From: VRUE01 sp963837695
Lineage (GTDB): Bacteria; Actinomycetota; Thermoleophilia; Solirubrobacterales; 70-9
Direction of reading: 5' to 3'
NCBI GenBank assembly: GCA_963837695.1
Contig: CAWINZ010000001.1
Location: 1 to 64,000, forward strand
DNA: 64,000 bases
The first letter of the stretch is position 1, and every line of letters begins with the position of its first letter. The position numbers were made by a program, and so were the translations under genes. Under the pieces are notes generated by a model. It ran no database searches. It had not been told where the DNA came from and saw only the letters and a program-made list of their open reading frames with translations. Below are positions 20,728 through 31,264 of the stretch, one piece after another.

Positions 20728-21740
20728 CGGCTGAAGGTTAAGCGCGGAGGGCCGATGCCCATGCGCTCGCGCACGTCGGCCAGCGTCGGCGCGGCGATCG
20801 CGCGCGCCTTCTCGGCCCCGGCGGCGAGCGCCGCCTCCAGCGCCGCCTCGTCGGGGCGCAGCTCGGCGTAGCGCTCGCGCACCGGCGCCAGCAGCTCGAC
20901 CACGCCCTCGGCGACCGCCTCCTTGAAGTCGCCGTAGCCGGCGCCCTCGAACTCGCGCTCGATCTCGGCCGGGTCGACGCCGCGGGCGACGGCGAGGATG
21001 TCGATCAGGTTGGTCGACCCCCGGCTTGTCCGTCGCCGCGGACGACCTCGCGGCCGGAGTCGGTGACGGCGCTGCCGAGCTTCTTGCGGATCGCCTCCGG
21101 CTCGTCGAGCACGTAGACGCGTGCCCGCCTCGGTGCCGCCGGTCGTCGACATCTTCTGCTCCGGCTCCTGCAGGTCCATGATCCGCGCCCCGACCTCGGG
21201 GACGCGCAGCTCCGGCACGACCAGGGTCTCGCCGAAGCGCTCGTTGAAGCGGCGGGCGATCTCCCGCATCAGCTCGACGTGCTGGCGCTGGTCGTCGCCG
21301 ACCGGCACCTCGGTCGCCCGGTAGGCGAGCACGTCGGCGGCCATCAGCACCGGGTAGTAGAAGAGCGCCGCCGAGGCCAGCTCGCGCTGCTTGGCCGACT
21401 TTTCCTTGAACTGGTGCATGCGGTTGAGGTCGCCGTGGGCGGTGACCGCGGAGAGCAGCCAGGTCAGCTCGGTGTGCTCGCGCACGTCGGACTGGCGGAA
21501 GAGGATGCAGCGCTCGGGGTCGAGGCCGGCGGCGAGCAGGATCGCGGTCGTGTCGTAGACCCGCTCGCGCAGCTCGGCCGGGTCGTAGGCGACCGAGATC
21601 GCGTGCAGGTCGACGATGCAGAAGATCGCCGGCTCGCCGCGCTCCTGGCCCTCGACGTACTGGCGGATCGCGCCGATGTAGTTGCCGAGGTGCTTGCGGC
21701 CGGTCGGCTGGATGCCGGAGAAGATGATCGGGGCGCTCAC
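20724..21740 (-). CDS. trpS: Tryptophanyl-tRNA synthetase, frameshifted in this sequence
   Basis: Class I synthetase. The first 40 residues (FSGIQPTGRKHLGNYIGAIR) hold the HIGH-like motif. CIVDLHAISVAYDPAELRE, LFRQSDVREHTELTWLLSAV, NRMHQFKEKSAK, FYYPVLMAADVLAYRATEVP, VPVGDDQRQHVELMREIARR and EPEQKMSTTGG (KMSKS equivalent) follow. GTG 21740 overlaps the upstream MFS stop (GTGA). Shifts occur between 21000 and 21130, after the catalytic motifs. Confidence 0.92.
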   Translation of the reverse strand: MSAPIIFSGIQPTGRKHLGNYIGAIRQYVEGQERGEPAIFCIVDLHAISVAYDPAELRERVYDTTAILLAAGLDPERCILFRQSDVREHTELTWLLSAVTAHGDLNRMHQFKEKSAKQRELASAALFYYPVLMAADVLAYRATEVPVGDDQRQHVELMREIARRFNERFGETLVVPELRVPEVGARIMDLQEPEQKMSTTGGTEAGTRLRARRAGGDPQEARQRRHRLRPRGRPRRRTSRGSTNLIDILAVARGVDPAEIEREFEGAGYGDFKEAVAEGVVELLAPVRERYAELRPDEAALEAALAAGAEKARAIAAPTLADVRERMGIGPPRLTFSR

Positions 21741-23342
21741 GGGGCGGAGCCTAGTTCGCTGCGGTCGCAGTCGGCTCCGTGGCCGCACTCGCCCGCCTGG
21801 GCCGAGCCGCGGCTGGCGACGGCTTCGACTCTGCGTTTCGGGTTTTCGATCCCGAAGCCGGCGACGATGCCGCCGGCGATCATCAGCAGGCCGGCGATCA
21901 GCGACGCCGAGGTGGAAGGCCGAGGTCGAGGCGTCGGCGGAGGCAGTCTGGACTCGCGCCGCGGCGGGCGGCGGGAGCTTTTCGGTCGCCGGGACCGCCA
22001 GCGGCTGCTCCTTCGCCTCGGCGATCGCGTGGTTCGCCCGCGGCCCGAGCGGGCGGTCGCCGAGGTTGGCGTCGAGGGTCGAGCCGAAGCTGGCCGAGAT
22101 CACGGCGCCGAGCACGGCGATCGCGAGCAGGCCGGCGACGCGCGGCGACGCCGTTGTTGACGCCCGAGGCGATGCCGACGTGGCGTTCCTCGACCGAGTC
22201 GAGCACGGTCGCGGTCAGCGGCGCCACCGTCGCCGAGAGGCCGAGGCCGAAGACGAGGATCGCCGGCAGCACGTCGGTCAGGTAGTCGGCGCCGGCGCCG
22301 ACCCGCAGCAGCAGGATCAGCCCGATCCCGCCGACGATCGGGCCGGCGCTCATCGGCAGCCGCGGCCCGGTGCCGGAGGCGAGCTTGCCCCAGCGCGGCG
22401 AGAGGAAGAAGAGGATCAGCGAGATCGGCGTCGTCGCCAGGCCCGCCTCGATCGGCGAGTAGCCGGCGACCTGCTGCAGGAAGAGGCCGACGAAGAAGAG
22501 GCCGCCGATCAGCCCGGCGTAGGCGGCGAGCGTGGTCAGGTTGGCGACCGCAGAAGTTGCGGATCCTGAACAGCGACGAGGTCGAGCATCGGGTGGCGGG
22601 CGCGCGCCTCGTGGACGACGAAGAGGGCGAAGCAGGCGATCCCGACGATCATCGGCAGCCAGACCATCGGGTCGCCCCAGCCGTGGGTCGGCTGCTCGAT
22701 CAGGGCGAAGACCGGGCCGCCGAGGCCGGCCGCCGAGAGCGCCGATGCCGAGCCCAGTCGATGCCGCGGAAGGCCTCCGGGTCGCGGCTCTCCTCGACCG
22801 AGTGCATGGTCAGCGCCACGGTCGCCGCGATCAGCGGGATGTTGACCCAGAAGATCGCCCGCCAGGAGAGCGCCTCGACCAGGGCGCCGCCGCCGGCCGG
22901 GCCGAGCACGGTCGCGATCCCGGTCCAGGCGGTCCAGGTGCCGACCGCCTTGCCGCGCGCCGGCCCCTCGAAGGTCGCGGCGACGATCGCCAGCGAGCCC
23001 GGCACCAGCAGCGCCCCGGCGATCCCCTGCAGCGCCCGCGGCGCCGACCAGGAACTCGACGTTGGGCGCGAGCGCGCAGAGGATCGAGGTGGCGCCGAAG
23101 GCGATCAGGCCGAAGACGAACATCCGCCGCCGCCCGAACTGGTCGCCGAGCGAGCCGCCGACCAGGAGCAGCGAGACCAGCGTCAGCATGTAGGCCTCGA
23201 CCACCCACTGCTGGCCCGCCAGCCCGGCGTCGAGGTCGTCGGCGATCGCCGGCAGCGCCACGTTGACCACGGTCGAGTCGAGGAAGACGACCGTCGAGCC
23301 GAGGATCGTCGCGACCAGGGTCAGACGCTGCTGGCGGGACAC
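21737..23342 (-). CDS. MFS drug transporter, DHA2/EmrB-QacA type, frameshifted in this sequence
   Basis: The N terminus reads LTLVATILGSTVVFLDSTVV and NVALPAIADDL, then QWVVEAYMLTLVSLLLVGGS and LGDQFGRRRMFVFGLIAFGA, the motif D1 and motif A of 14-helix DHA2 proton-coupled exporters. Further helices can be read to a C-terminal GLLMIAGGIVAGFGIENPKR. GTG 23342 follows a purine-rich AGGAGG. The substrate is unknown. The stop overlaps the trpS GTG. Shifts near 21905, 22145, 22550, 22745 and 23045. Confidence 0.8.
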
Positions 23343-23363
23343 GTGCCAAGTGTAAGGAGGAGG

Positions 23364-24135
23364 TCAGTCCAGCTCGCGCAGCTGCTGGGCCGGCGTGAAG
23401 AAGTTGCGGTAGGCGAGGCCGGTGGCGACGAGGGCGGAGATCGCGGTGCTGCCGAGCAGCAGGTAGAGCAGGATCAGCTGCAGGCGGACGGCGTCGGTCG
23501 GGTCGGCGCCGGCGAGCAGCATGCCGACCATCGTGCCGGGGAAGAAGATCAGGCCGGTGGTCTTGGTCGAGTCGACCAGGGTGATCGTGCCCGAGCGCAG
23601 GGCGCGGCGGACGAAGGGCGCCGCCGCCTCGCGCGCGGTCGCGCCGAGCGCCAGGGTCGCCTCGATCCGCGGCCCGCGAGTCGCCGACCTCGTCGCCGAG
23701 CCGGTTCAGGGCCACCGCCGAGGCGGTCATCGCGTTGCCGATCACCATCCCGCCGACCGGGACCAGGTAGCGCGGCGTCGCTTCGAAGATCCCCAGGGCG
23801 ACGACCAGGCCAAGGGTCGAGGCAGCGGCGAGCGCCAGCCCGATCAGCAGCGGCCAGAAGGCGCCGGGGACCTTCTTCGCGCGGCTGCGCGCGGTGAGCG
23901 CGCCGAAGAGGACCATCACCGAGAGCAGCGCCACGACCAGCCAGATCGTGTCGGCTTCGAAGATCAGCTTGATCGCGTAGCCGATCGCGGTCAGCTGGAC
24001 GAAGGAGCGAACCGTCGCGACGACGATGTCGCGCTCGAGGTCGGTGCGGCGCCAGAACGAGATCGCCGCGGCGAGCGCGACCAGGGCGAGGGCGGCGGCG
24101 ACCTGGCCGAGCGAGACGTGGATCGAGGTGGTCAC
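23364..24135 (-). CDS. fetB: FetB-like iron-export ABC permease (UPF0014), frameshifted in this sequence
   Basis: The permease partner of FetA. Blocks: RTDLERDIVVATVRSFVQLT, AIGYAIKLIFEADT, GALTARSRAKKVPGAFWPLL and RYLVPVGGMVIGNAMTASAV are typical of the YbbM/FetB family, with about six membrane helices. In E. coli FetAB exports iron and helps oxidative-stress survival; function here is inferred from homology. GTG 24135 overlaps the fetA TGA. One shift near 23680. Confidence 0.78.
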
Positions 24136-24801
24136 GCGAGCGCCTCCTCGTGCGCCCCACCTGCTGGGTGGACGCACCCGGCCCGGCCGTCCAGCCGGAG
24201 GGAGCCGGTCGGCTAGGCGGCGCGCCTGCTCGGGGTCGTGGCTGACGACGACCAGCGAGACGTCGAGCTCGCGCCGCAGCTCGGCCAGGGTCGCCTCGAT
24301 CGCGTCGCGGGCATCGTGGTCGAGCGCCGAGGTCGGCTCGTCGAGCAGCAGCACGGCGGGCCGCTGGGCGAGCGCGCGGGCGAGCATCGCCCGCTGCTGC
24401 TCGCCGACCGAGAGCTTGCTCACGTCGCGCTCGGCGAAGCCGGGGTCGAGGCCGGCGAGGCCGAGGCAGCGCGCCGGCGTCGAGCTCGCTTGCCGGCGAG
24501 CCCGGCCGCGAAGGCGAGGTTCGACTCGACCGTGCCCTCGAGCAGCGAGGGCAGCTGCGGCACCAGCGAGACTTCGCGGCGCAGCGCCAGCGGGTCGTAC
24601 TCGGGCAGCGGCCGGCCGCGGTAGGCGATCGTCCCGGCGTCGGGGTCGGCGAGCCGGTTGAGCAGGCGCAGCAGGGTCGACTTGCCGCTGCCCGAGGGCC
24701 CGACGATCGCGGTCGCGCCCGGCGTGGATCTCGGCGTTGACCGCGTCGAGAACCCGGCGGTCGCCGCGGGTGAGGCTGACGTCGCGAAGCTCGAACAGCA
24801 C
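24132..24801 (-). CDS. fetA: FetA-like ABC transporter ATPase, frameshifted in this sequence
   Basis: A short ATPase (about 220 aa). Walker A ATAIVGPSGSGKSTLLRLLN, Q-loop LVPQLPSLLEGTVESNLAFA, signature KLSVGEQQRAMLARALA (LSVGE in place of LSGGQ), Walker B AVLLLDEPTSALD and switch VVVSHDPEQA are all present. GTG 24801 precedes LFELRDVSLTRGDRRVL. Adjacent FetB identifies the pair. Shifts near 24480 and 24720, plus one near 24205. Confidence 0.8.
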
Positions 24802-24902
24802 CGGCGCATGATCCCGCACCGTTCGCAAGAAGCCTCTCGCGGGCCGCCGGCTGTGGCGGCAACCGGCATTCGACTGCCAGAATCCGGGTAGGTGAAGCGC
24901 TG

Positions 24903-25811
24903 ATGCCAAGAGCCATCTGGAGCGGGACGATCAGCTTCGGGCTACTCAACGTGCCCGTCAAGCTCTACAGCGCCGTCGCGCGCAAGGGCATCGCGCTGCG
25001 CGAGATCCGCGAGTCCGACAGCGCCCGGATCAAACACCGCCGCGTCGCCGAGGGCACCGACGAAGAGGTCCCCTACGGCGAGATCGTCAAGGCCTTCGAG
25101 ATCACGCCGGGCCAGTACGTGCCGCTGAGCAAAGACGAGATGGCGGCGATGGCGCCGGAGAAGACGCGCGCGATCGAGGTCCAGGACTTCGTCGACCTCG
25201 ACCAGATCGACCCGATCTACTTCGACAGCCCCTACTACCTCGGCCCCGCCGAGGGCGCCGAGAAGGCCTACTCGCTGCTGGCCCAGGCGATGCAGGAGTC
25301 GGGCAAGGTGGCGATCGCCCGCTTCGTCTTCCGCAACAAGGAGCACCTGGCGGCGCTGCGCCCCGGCGACGGCGTGCTGACCCTGACCACGATGCGCTTC
25401 GCCGACGAGGTGATCGCGCCCTCCGAACTGGAGGACGTGCTGCCGCAGAGCAAGCAGAAGGTGGCGAAGAAGGAGGTCGAGATGGCCGAGCAGCTGATCG
25501 AGTCGCTGACCACCGCGTTCGACCCCGGCGCCTACCGCGACGAGTACCGCGAGCAGCTGCTGGCGCTGATCGAACGCAAGGCCGAGGGCAAGGACGTGGT
25601 CAGCGCGCCGGCGAGCGAGGCGCCGAAGGCGACCGCGGCGCCGGACCTGATGAGCGCGCTCGAGCAGAGCATCGCCGCGGTCAAAGAGCGCGGCAAGGGC
25701 AAGCCGAAAGCCGCCAAGGCGAAGGCCGCGGGCAGGCCCGCCGCCAAGAAAAAAGCCAAAGCGACGCCGAAGAAACGCTCCTCCGGCAAAAAAGCCAAAG
25801 CCTCGAAATAG
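24903..25811 (+). CDS. ku: Non-homologous end-joining protein Ku
   Basis: An uninterrupted 302-residue frame. The start MPRAIWSGTISFGLLNVPVK and the phrases PYGEIVKAFEITPGQYVPLS and YYLGPAEGAEKAYSLL are diagnostic of bacterial Ku, the homodimeric ring that binds broken DNA ends. Residues about 265-302 form a Lys/Ala-rich tail of the kind that strengthens DNA binding and ligase recruitment. Four bases separate its stop from the ligD polymerase gene, so the two are co-transcribed. Confidence 0.95.
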   Translation: MPRAIWSGTISFGLLNVPVKLYSAVARKGIALREIRESDSARIKHRRVAEGTDEEVPYGEIVKAFEITPGQYVPLSKDEMAAMAPEKTRAIEVQDFVDLDQIDPIYFDSPYYLGPAEGAEKAYSLLAQAMQESGKVAIARFVFRNKEHLAALRPGDGVLTLTTMRFADEVIAPSELEDVLPQSKQKVAKKEVEMAEQLIESLTTAFDPGAYRDEYREQLLALIERKAEGKDVVSAPASEAPKATAAPDLMSALEQSIAAVKERGKGKPKAAKAKAAGRPAAKKKAKATPKKRSSGKKAKASK

Positions 25812-25815
25812 GCCG

Positions 25816-26732
25816 ATGGCCACGAGCCGTCAGGTCGAGGTCGACGGCCGCGAGCTGAAGCTCACCAACCTCGACAAGGTGCTCTACCCCGAGGCCGGGT
25901 TCAGCAAGGGCGAGGTGGTCGACTACTACGCCAGGGTCGCGCCGGCGATCGTCCCCCACCTCAGCGGCCGCGCCGTCACCCTGCGCCGCTTCCCCGAAGG
26001 GGTCGACGACCTCGACGCCGCCTTCTTCGAGAAGCGCTGCCCCAAGCACCGGCCGAAATGGGTGAAGACGGCGCGGGTCGAGGCCGGCCCGCACGCCGGC
26101 AAGATCGACTTCTGCGTCTGCGACAGCCTGCCGACGCTGGTCTGGATGGCGCAGCTGGCGGCGATCGAGCTGCACCCCTCGCTCTCGCTCTCGCGGGCGC
26201 CGAAACGGCCGACCGTGCTCGCCTTCGACCTCGATCCCGGCCCGCCCGCCGACATCGTCGAGTGCTGCCGGGTCGGCCTGCGCCTGCGCGACCTCTTCGC
26301 CCACTTCGACGGTCGAGTGCTTCCCCAAGACCTCGGGCTCGAAGGGCCTGCAGGTCTACGTCCCGCTCAACAAGAAGGCCTCCTACGAGCAGACCAAACC
26401 GTTCGCCAAAGCGATCGCCCAGCTGCTCGAGAAGCAGACCCCCGACGAGGTCGTCTCGAAGATGAAAAAGGTCGAACGCGAGGGCAAGGTCTTCGTCGAC
26501 TGGTCCCAGAACCACCAGCGCAAGACGACGATCTCCGTCTACTCGCTGCGCGCCCGCGAACGCCCCACCGCCTCCACCCCGGTCACCTGGGACGAGGTCG
26601 AGCAGGCGGCCGACAGCGGCGACGGCTCGCCCCTTGTCTTCGAGGCCGGCGAAGTCCTCGAGCGAATCGAAGCACCACGGCGACCTCTTCGCCCCGGTGC
26701 TGGAGCTGGAACAGGAGCTGCCGGAGCTGTAG
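25816..26732 (+). CDS. ligD: LigD-type NHEJ polymerase domain, standalone, frameshifted in this sequence
   Basis: Archaeo-eukaryotic primase fold. ATG 25816; residues 1-45 contain LTNLDKVLYPEAGFSKGEVV, then LAFDLDPGPPADIVECCRVG (catalytic Asp pair), TSGSKGLQVYVPL (the SGxKG motif) and QNHQRKTTISVYSLRARERP. It ends after about 300 residues with ELEQELPEL. No ligase or phosphoesterase domain follows, so this is the PolD module alone. Extra bases near 26313 and 26674 split the frame. It works with Ku in end processing. Confidence 0.88.
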
Positions 26733-26736
26733 CCGC

Positions 26737-28230
26737 CTAGAGCGGCTGGCGCACGACCGGCTTGCGGGTCGCCTTGACCTCGTCGAGGCGGCGGACCGGG
26801 GTCGTGTAGGGGGCGTGCTTGGCCTTTTCGGGGTCGGTCTCGGCCTCGGCGAGGATCTGCTCGATCGCGTCGGCGAAGGCGTCGAGGGACTCCTTGGTCT
26901 CGGTCTCGGTCGGCTCGATCATCAGCGCCTCCTCGACCAGGAGCGGGAAGTAGACGGTCGGCGGGTGGAAGCCGAAGTCGAGCAGGCGCTTGGCGAGGTC
27001 GAGCGTGGCGATGCCCAGCTCCTTCTTCATCGGCTTGCCGGAGAGGACGAACTCGTGCATGCAGTGGCGGTCGAAGGCGACCGGCGTGTGCTTGCCGGCG
27101 CGGCCCTCGGCGAGGCGAGCCTTGAGGTAGTTGGCGTTCAGCACCGCGGTCTCCGAGGCCTCGGCGAGGCCGTCGGCGCCGAGGCTGAGGATGTACGCGT
27201 AGGAGCGGACGAAGACGCCGAAGTTGCCCTGGAAGCCGCGCAGGCGGCCGATCGACTTGGGCCGCTCGTGGTCGAGGTCGAAGCTCGGGCCGCCGCCGTT
27301 GCCGCTCTCGCGCCGCACCACCTGCGGGCGCGGCAGGAAGGGCTCGATCCGCTCGGAGACGGCGATCGGCCCCGCCCCCGGGCCGCCGCCGCCGTGCGGC
27401 TGGCTGAACGACTTGTGCAGGTTGACGTGGACGATGTCGAAGCCCATGTCGCCCGGGCGCGACTGGCCCATCACCGCGTTGAGGTTGGCGCCGTCGTAGT
27501 AGAGCGTCCCCCCCGCCTCGTGGATCAGCGCGGCGATCTCGGCGATGTTCTCGTCGAAGAGGCCGAGCGTGTTGGGGTTGGTCAGCATCAGGCAGGCGAC
27601 CTCGTCGTCGACCTTGGCCCGCAGGTCGTCCATCTCGACCCCGCCGCGCTCGTCGGTGGCGACCTTGACGATCTCGTAGCCGGCCATCGTCACCGAGGCC
27701 GGGTTGGTCCCGTGCGAGGTGTCAGGCGCCAGCACCTTCGTCCGCGCTTCGCCGCGGTCGGCGTGGAAGGCGCGGGTGAGCAGCAGGCCGGCGAGCTCGC
27801 CGTGCGACCCGGCCGAGGGCTGCAGGCTGACGTGCGGCAGGCCGCAGATCTCCGCCAGCGACTCCTGCAGCAGCCACATCAGCTCCAGCGCGCCCTGCGC
27901 GCGCTTCGGGTCCTGGGCCGGGTGCAGGCGGGCGTGGCCGGGCAGCGCCGCCACCCGCTCGTTCAAGCGCGGGTTGTGCTTCATCGTGCAGGAGCCGAGC
28001 GGGTAGAAGCCGGTGTCGAGGTCGAAGTTGCGCCGCGAGAGGCGGTTGTAGTGGCGGACGATCTCCGGCTCGGCGACCTCGGGCAGGCGCGGCGGGCTCG
28101 TCCCGCAACAGCTTCGCCGGGATCAACTCCTCCAGCGGCGGCTCGGGCACTTCGGCGGCGGGCAGCACCGCCGCGCGCCGGCCCGGCTTCGACCTCTCGA
28201 AGATCGTCAGCACCGCTTCGTCCTGCTGGT

Positions 28231-28234
<4 letters not shown>
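26737..28234 (-). CDS. gcvPB: Glycine dehydrogenase (decarboxylating) subunit 2, one frameshift
   Basis: The PLP-binding half of the glycine cleavage P protein. Conserved stretches: LPHVSLQPSAGSHGELAGLL, DTSHGTNPASVTMAGYEIV, LTNPNTLGLFDENIAEIA, YYDGANLNAVMGQSRPGDMG and FDIVHVNLHKSFSQPHGGGG (the PLP Lys). The N terminus starts MNQQDEAVLTIFERSKPGRR at ATG 28234 and changes frame at about 28096 (an extra C in a C run); afterwards the gene is clean to its TAG. Confidence 0.93.
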
Positions 28235-29621
<1,387 letters not shown>

Positions 29622-29657
29622 GCCGTCAAGGCTACGGAAGCGAGGGGCGGGGCTTCG

Positions 29658-30053
29658 CTAGCCGTTTTCCAGCAGCTTGCGGTATTCCTCGGCGCCGAGC
29701 AGGGCCTCAGCCTCCGCCACGGCGGTCAGCTTGACCTTGACCAGCCAGCCCTCGCCATAGGGGTCCTCGTTGATCTGCTCGGGGGCGTCGGCGAGGGCAT
29801 CGTTGACCGCGACGATCTCACCGGACATCGGCGCGATCACATCGGAGACGGCCTTCACCGACTCGACCTCGGCGTAGGAGGAGTCTTTGTGGATCGCCGT
29901 GCCGACCTCGGGCGGGTCGTAGAAGACGACCTCGCCGAGGCTGTCCTGCGCGTACCAGGTGACCCCGAAGACGGCGTGGTCGTCCCCCTCCAGGCGGGCC
30001 CAGTCGTGCTGGTCGTGGTACAGCAGATCCTCGGGATAGCTTGCCTCAGGCAA
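29658..30053 (-). CDS. gcvH: Glycine cleavage system H protein
   Basis: 131 residues, normal length. The lipoyl Lys sits in VESVKAVSDVIAPMSGEIV; GWLVKVKL near the end completes the barrel. GcvH shuttles the aminomethyl group between P, T and L proteins. The start is TTG 30053, overlapping the gcvT stop by eight bases; an alternative start inside would remove the first strand. No GcvL (dihydrolipoamide dehydrogenase) is in the window. Confidence 0.95.
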   Translation of the reverse strand: MPEASYPEDLLYHDQHDWARLEGDDHAVFGVTWYAQDSLGEVVFYDPPEVGTAIHKDSSYAEVESVKAVSDVIAPMSGEIVAVNDALADAPEQINEDPYGEGWLVKVKLTAVAEAEALLGAEEYRKLLENG

Positions 30054-31134
30054 TCGGGTTCTCCTTCCGGGACGAGGGACTCGCGTAGAGGGGTTTGGAC
30101 GCTACTCGCGCCGTGCGGTGCTTGCCGCGCACGTCGATCTCGATCTCGGTGCCGGGCTCGGCGAAGTCGCTGCGCAGGTAGGCCATGCCGATGCCGATCT
30201 CCAGCGAGGGCGAGAAGCTGCCGCTGGTGACGACGCCGGCCACCTCGCCGCCGGCGAGGACGGGGTTGCCCTGGCGCGGGATTCCGGCCCCCTCGATCCT
30301 GAACGGGGCGAGGCGCTCGGCCGTGCCCTCGGCGCGTGCCCGCGCGATCGCCTCGGCGCCGAGGAACCCGGTCGCCTCCTTGCAGCACCAGCCGAGCCCG
30401 GCCTCGATCGGGTTGCGATCGGGGCCGAGGTCGTTGCCGTGCAGGTGGAAGCAGGCCTCGAGGCGCAGGGTGTCACGGGCGCCGAGCCCGCAGGGGACGA
30501 CGCCGGCGTCGAGCAGCTCCATCCAGATCGCCGGGGCGATCTCGGGCTCAATCAGCAGCTCGACCCCGTCCTCGCCGGTGTAGCCGGTGCCGCAGACGAG
30601 TGCCGGGCGATTGCCCACTCGCGCGTGCGTCACATGCATTCGTGGCGGTAGCTCGATCCCCAGGGTGGTCGTGACGATCCTGCGTGCGTGGGGGCCCTGC
30701 ACGGCGAGCATCGCGTAGCGGTCGGCGACATCGCGGACGCTGACCTCGAAGCCGCGGCTCCAGCGCCCCAGCCAGGCGAGATCGGCGGCGTGGTTGGCCG
30801 AGTTGGTGACGAGCAGGTAGCGGTCGCCGCCGAGCCGGTAGGCGAAGAGATCGTCGAGCACGCCGCCGTCCTCGGCGCAGAGGCACGAGTACTGGGCGCC
30901 GCCGAGGGCGACCGCGGCGACGTCGTTCGAGAGGACACGCTGGAGGAAGGCGAGCGCACCGGGCCCCTCGACCTCGACCTCGCCCATGTGCGAGACATCG
31001 AACATGCCGGCGTGAGTGCGCACGGCCATGTGCTCCTCGCGCACCCCCTCGTAGGTGACCGGCATCTCCCAGCCGGCGAAGTCAACAAGCTTCGCGCCAG
31101 CCTCAATGTGCTGCTCGTAGAGAGGAGTCCTCAC
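30046..31134 (-). CDS. gcvT: Aminomethyltransferase (glycine cleavage T protein)
   Basis: Uninterrupted, 362 residues. Start MRTPLYEQHIEAGAKLVDFA and GWEMPVTYEG, then FDVSHMGEVEV, SNDVAAVALGGAQYSCLCAE, TGYTGEDGVELLIEPE and RDTLRLEACFHLHGNDL are the GcvT signature, with the folate-binding Asp in the C-terminal domain. It is the first gene of gcvT-gcvH-gcvPA-gcvPB. The start is GTG 31134. The leader upstream contains a long hairpin but no glycine-riboswitch core. Confidence 0.95.
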   Translation of the reverse strand: MRTPLYEQHIEAGAKLVDFAGWEMPVTYEGVREEHMAVRTHAGMFDVSHMGEVEVEGPGALAFLQRVLSNDVAAVALGGAQYSCLCAEDGGVLDDLFAYRLGGDRYLLVTNSANHAADLAWLGRWSRGFEVSVRDVADRYAMLAVQGPHARRIVTTTLGIELPPRMHVTHARVGNRPALVCGTGYTGEDGVELLIEPEIAPAIWMELLDAGVVPCGLGARDTLRLEACFHLHGNDLGPDRNPIEAGLGWCCKEATGFLGAEAIARARAEGTAERLAPFRIEGAGIPRQGNPVLAGGEVAGVVTSGSFSPSLEIGIGMAYLRSDFAEPGTEIEIDVRGKHRTARVASKPLYASPSSRKENPIA

Positions 31135-31154
31135 CCGCGGCAGGCTATTGGAAG

Positions 31155-31257
31155 GAGGGCCGTGTGCCCCTCCCAGGGAGGCTCACGGAACCACGCCCCG
31201 CACCCTGGCAGGCGACCAGCTGCGCGACGGCCTCCATGGGAGGGGCACACGGCCCTC
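31155..31257 (-). terminator. Very long hairpin downstream of ftsZ
   Basis: Arms at 31155-31175 and 31237-31257 pair perfectly for 21 bases. After one G/A mismatch, 31177-31182 pairs with 31230-31235, leaving a 47-base loop. It starts eight bases after the ftsZ stop and lies 20 bases upstream of the gcvT start. It could terminate ftsZ transcription (no T run) or shield the gcv leader. Its layout matches the scpB hairpin: about 20 bp, one mismatch, six bp. Confidence 0.5.
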
Positions 31258-31264
31258 TCCGCCC

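Noticed and set aside
2600..26000. Programmed frameshifting or genuine pseudogenisation of the broken genes
   Set aside because: Too many shifts in essential genes, all of the same +1 G/C type and without slippery sites; sequencing error is simpler.
31135..31264. Glycine riboswitch upstream of gcvT
   Set aside because: The sequence forms a simple long hairpin and lacks the conserved glycine-aptamer core.
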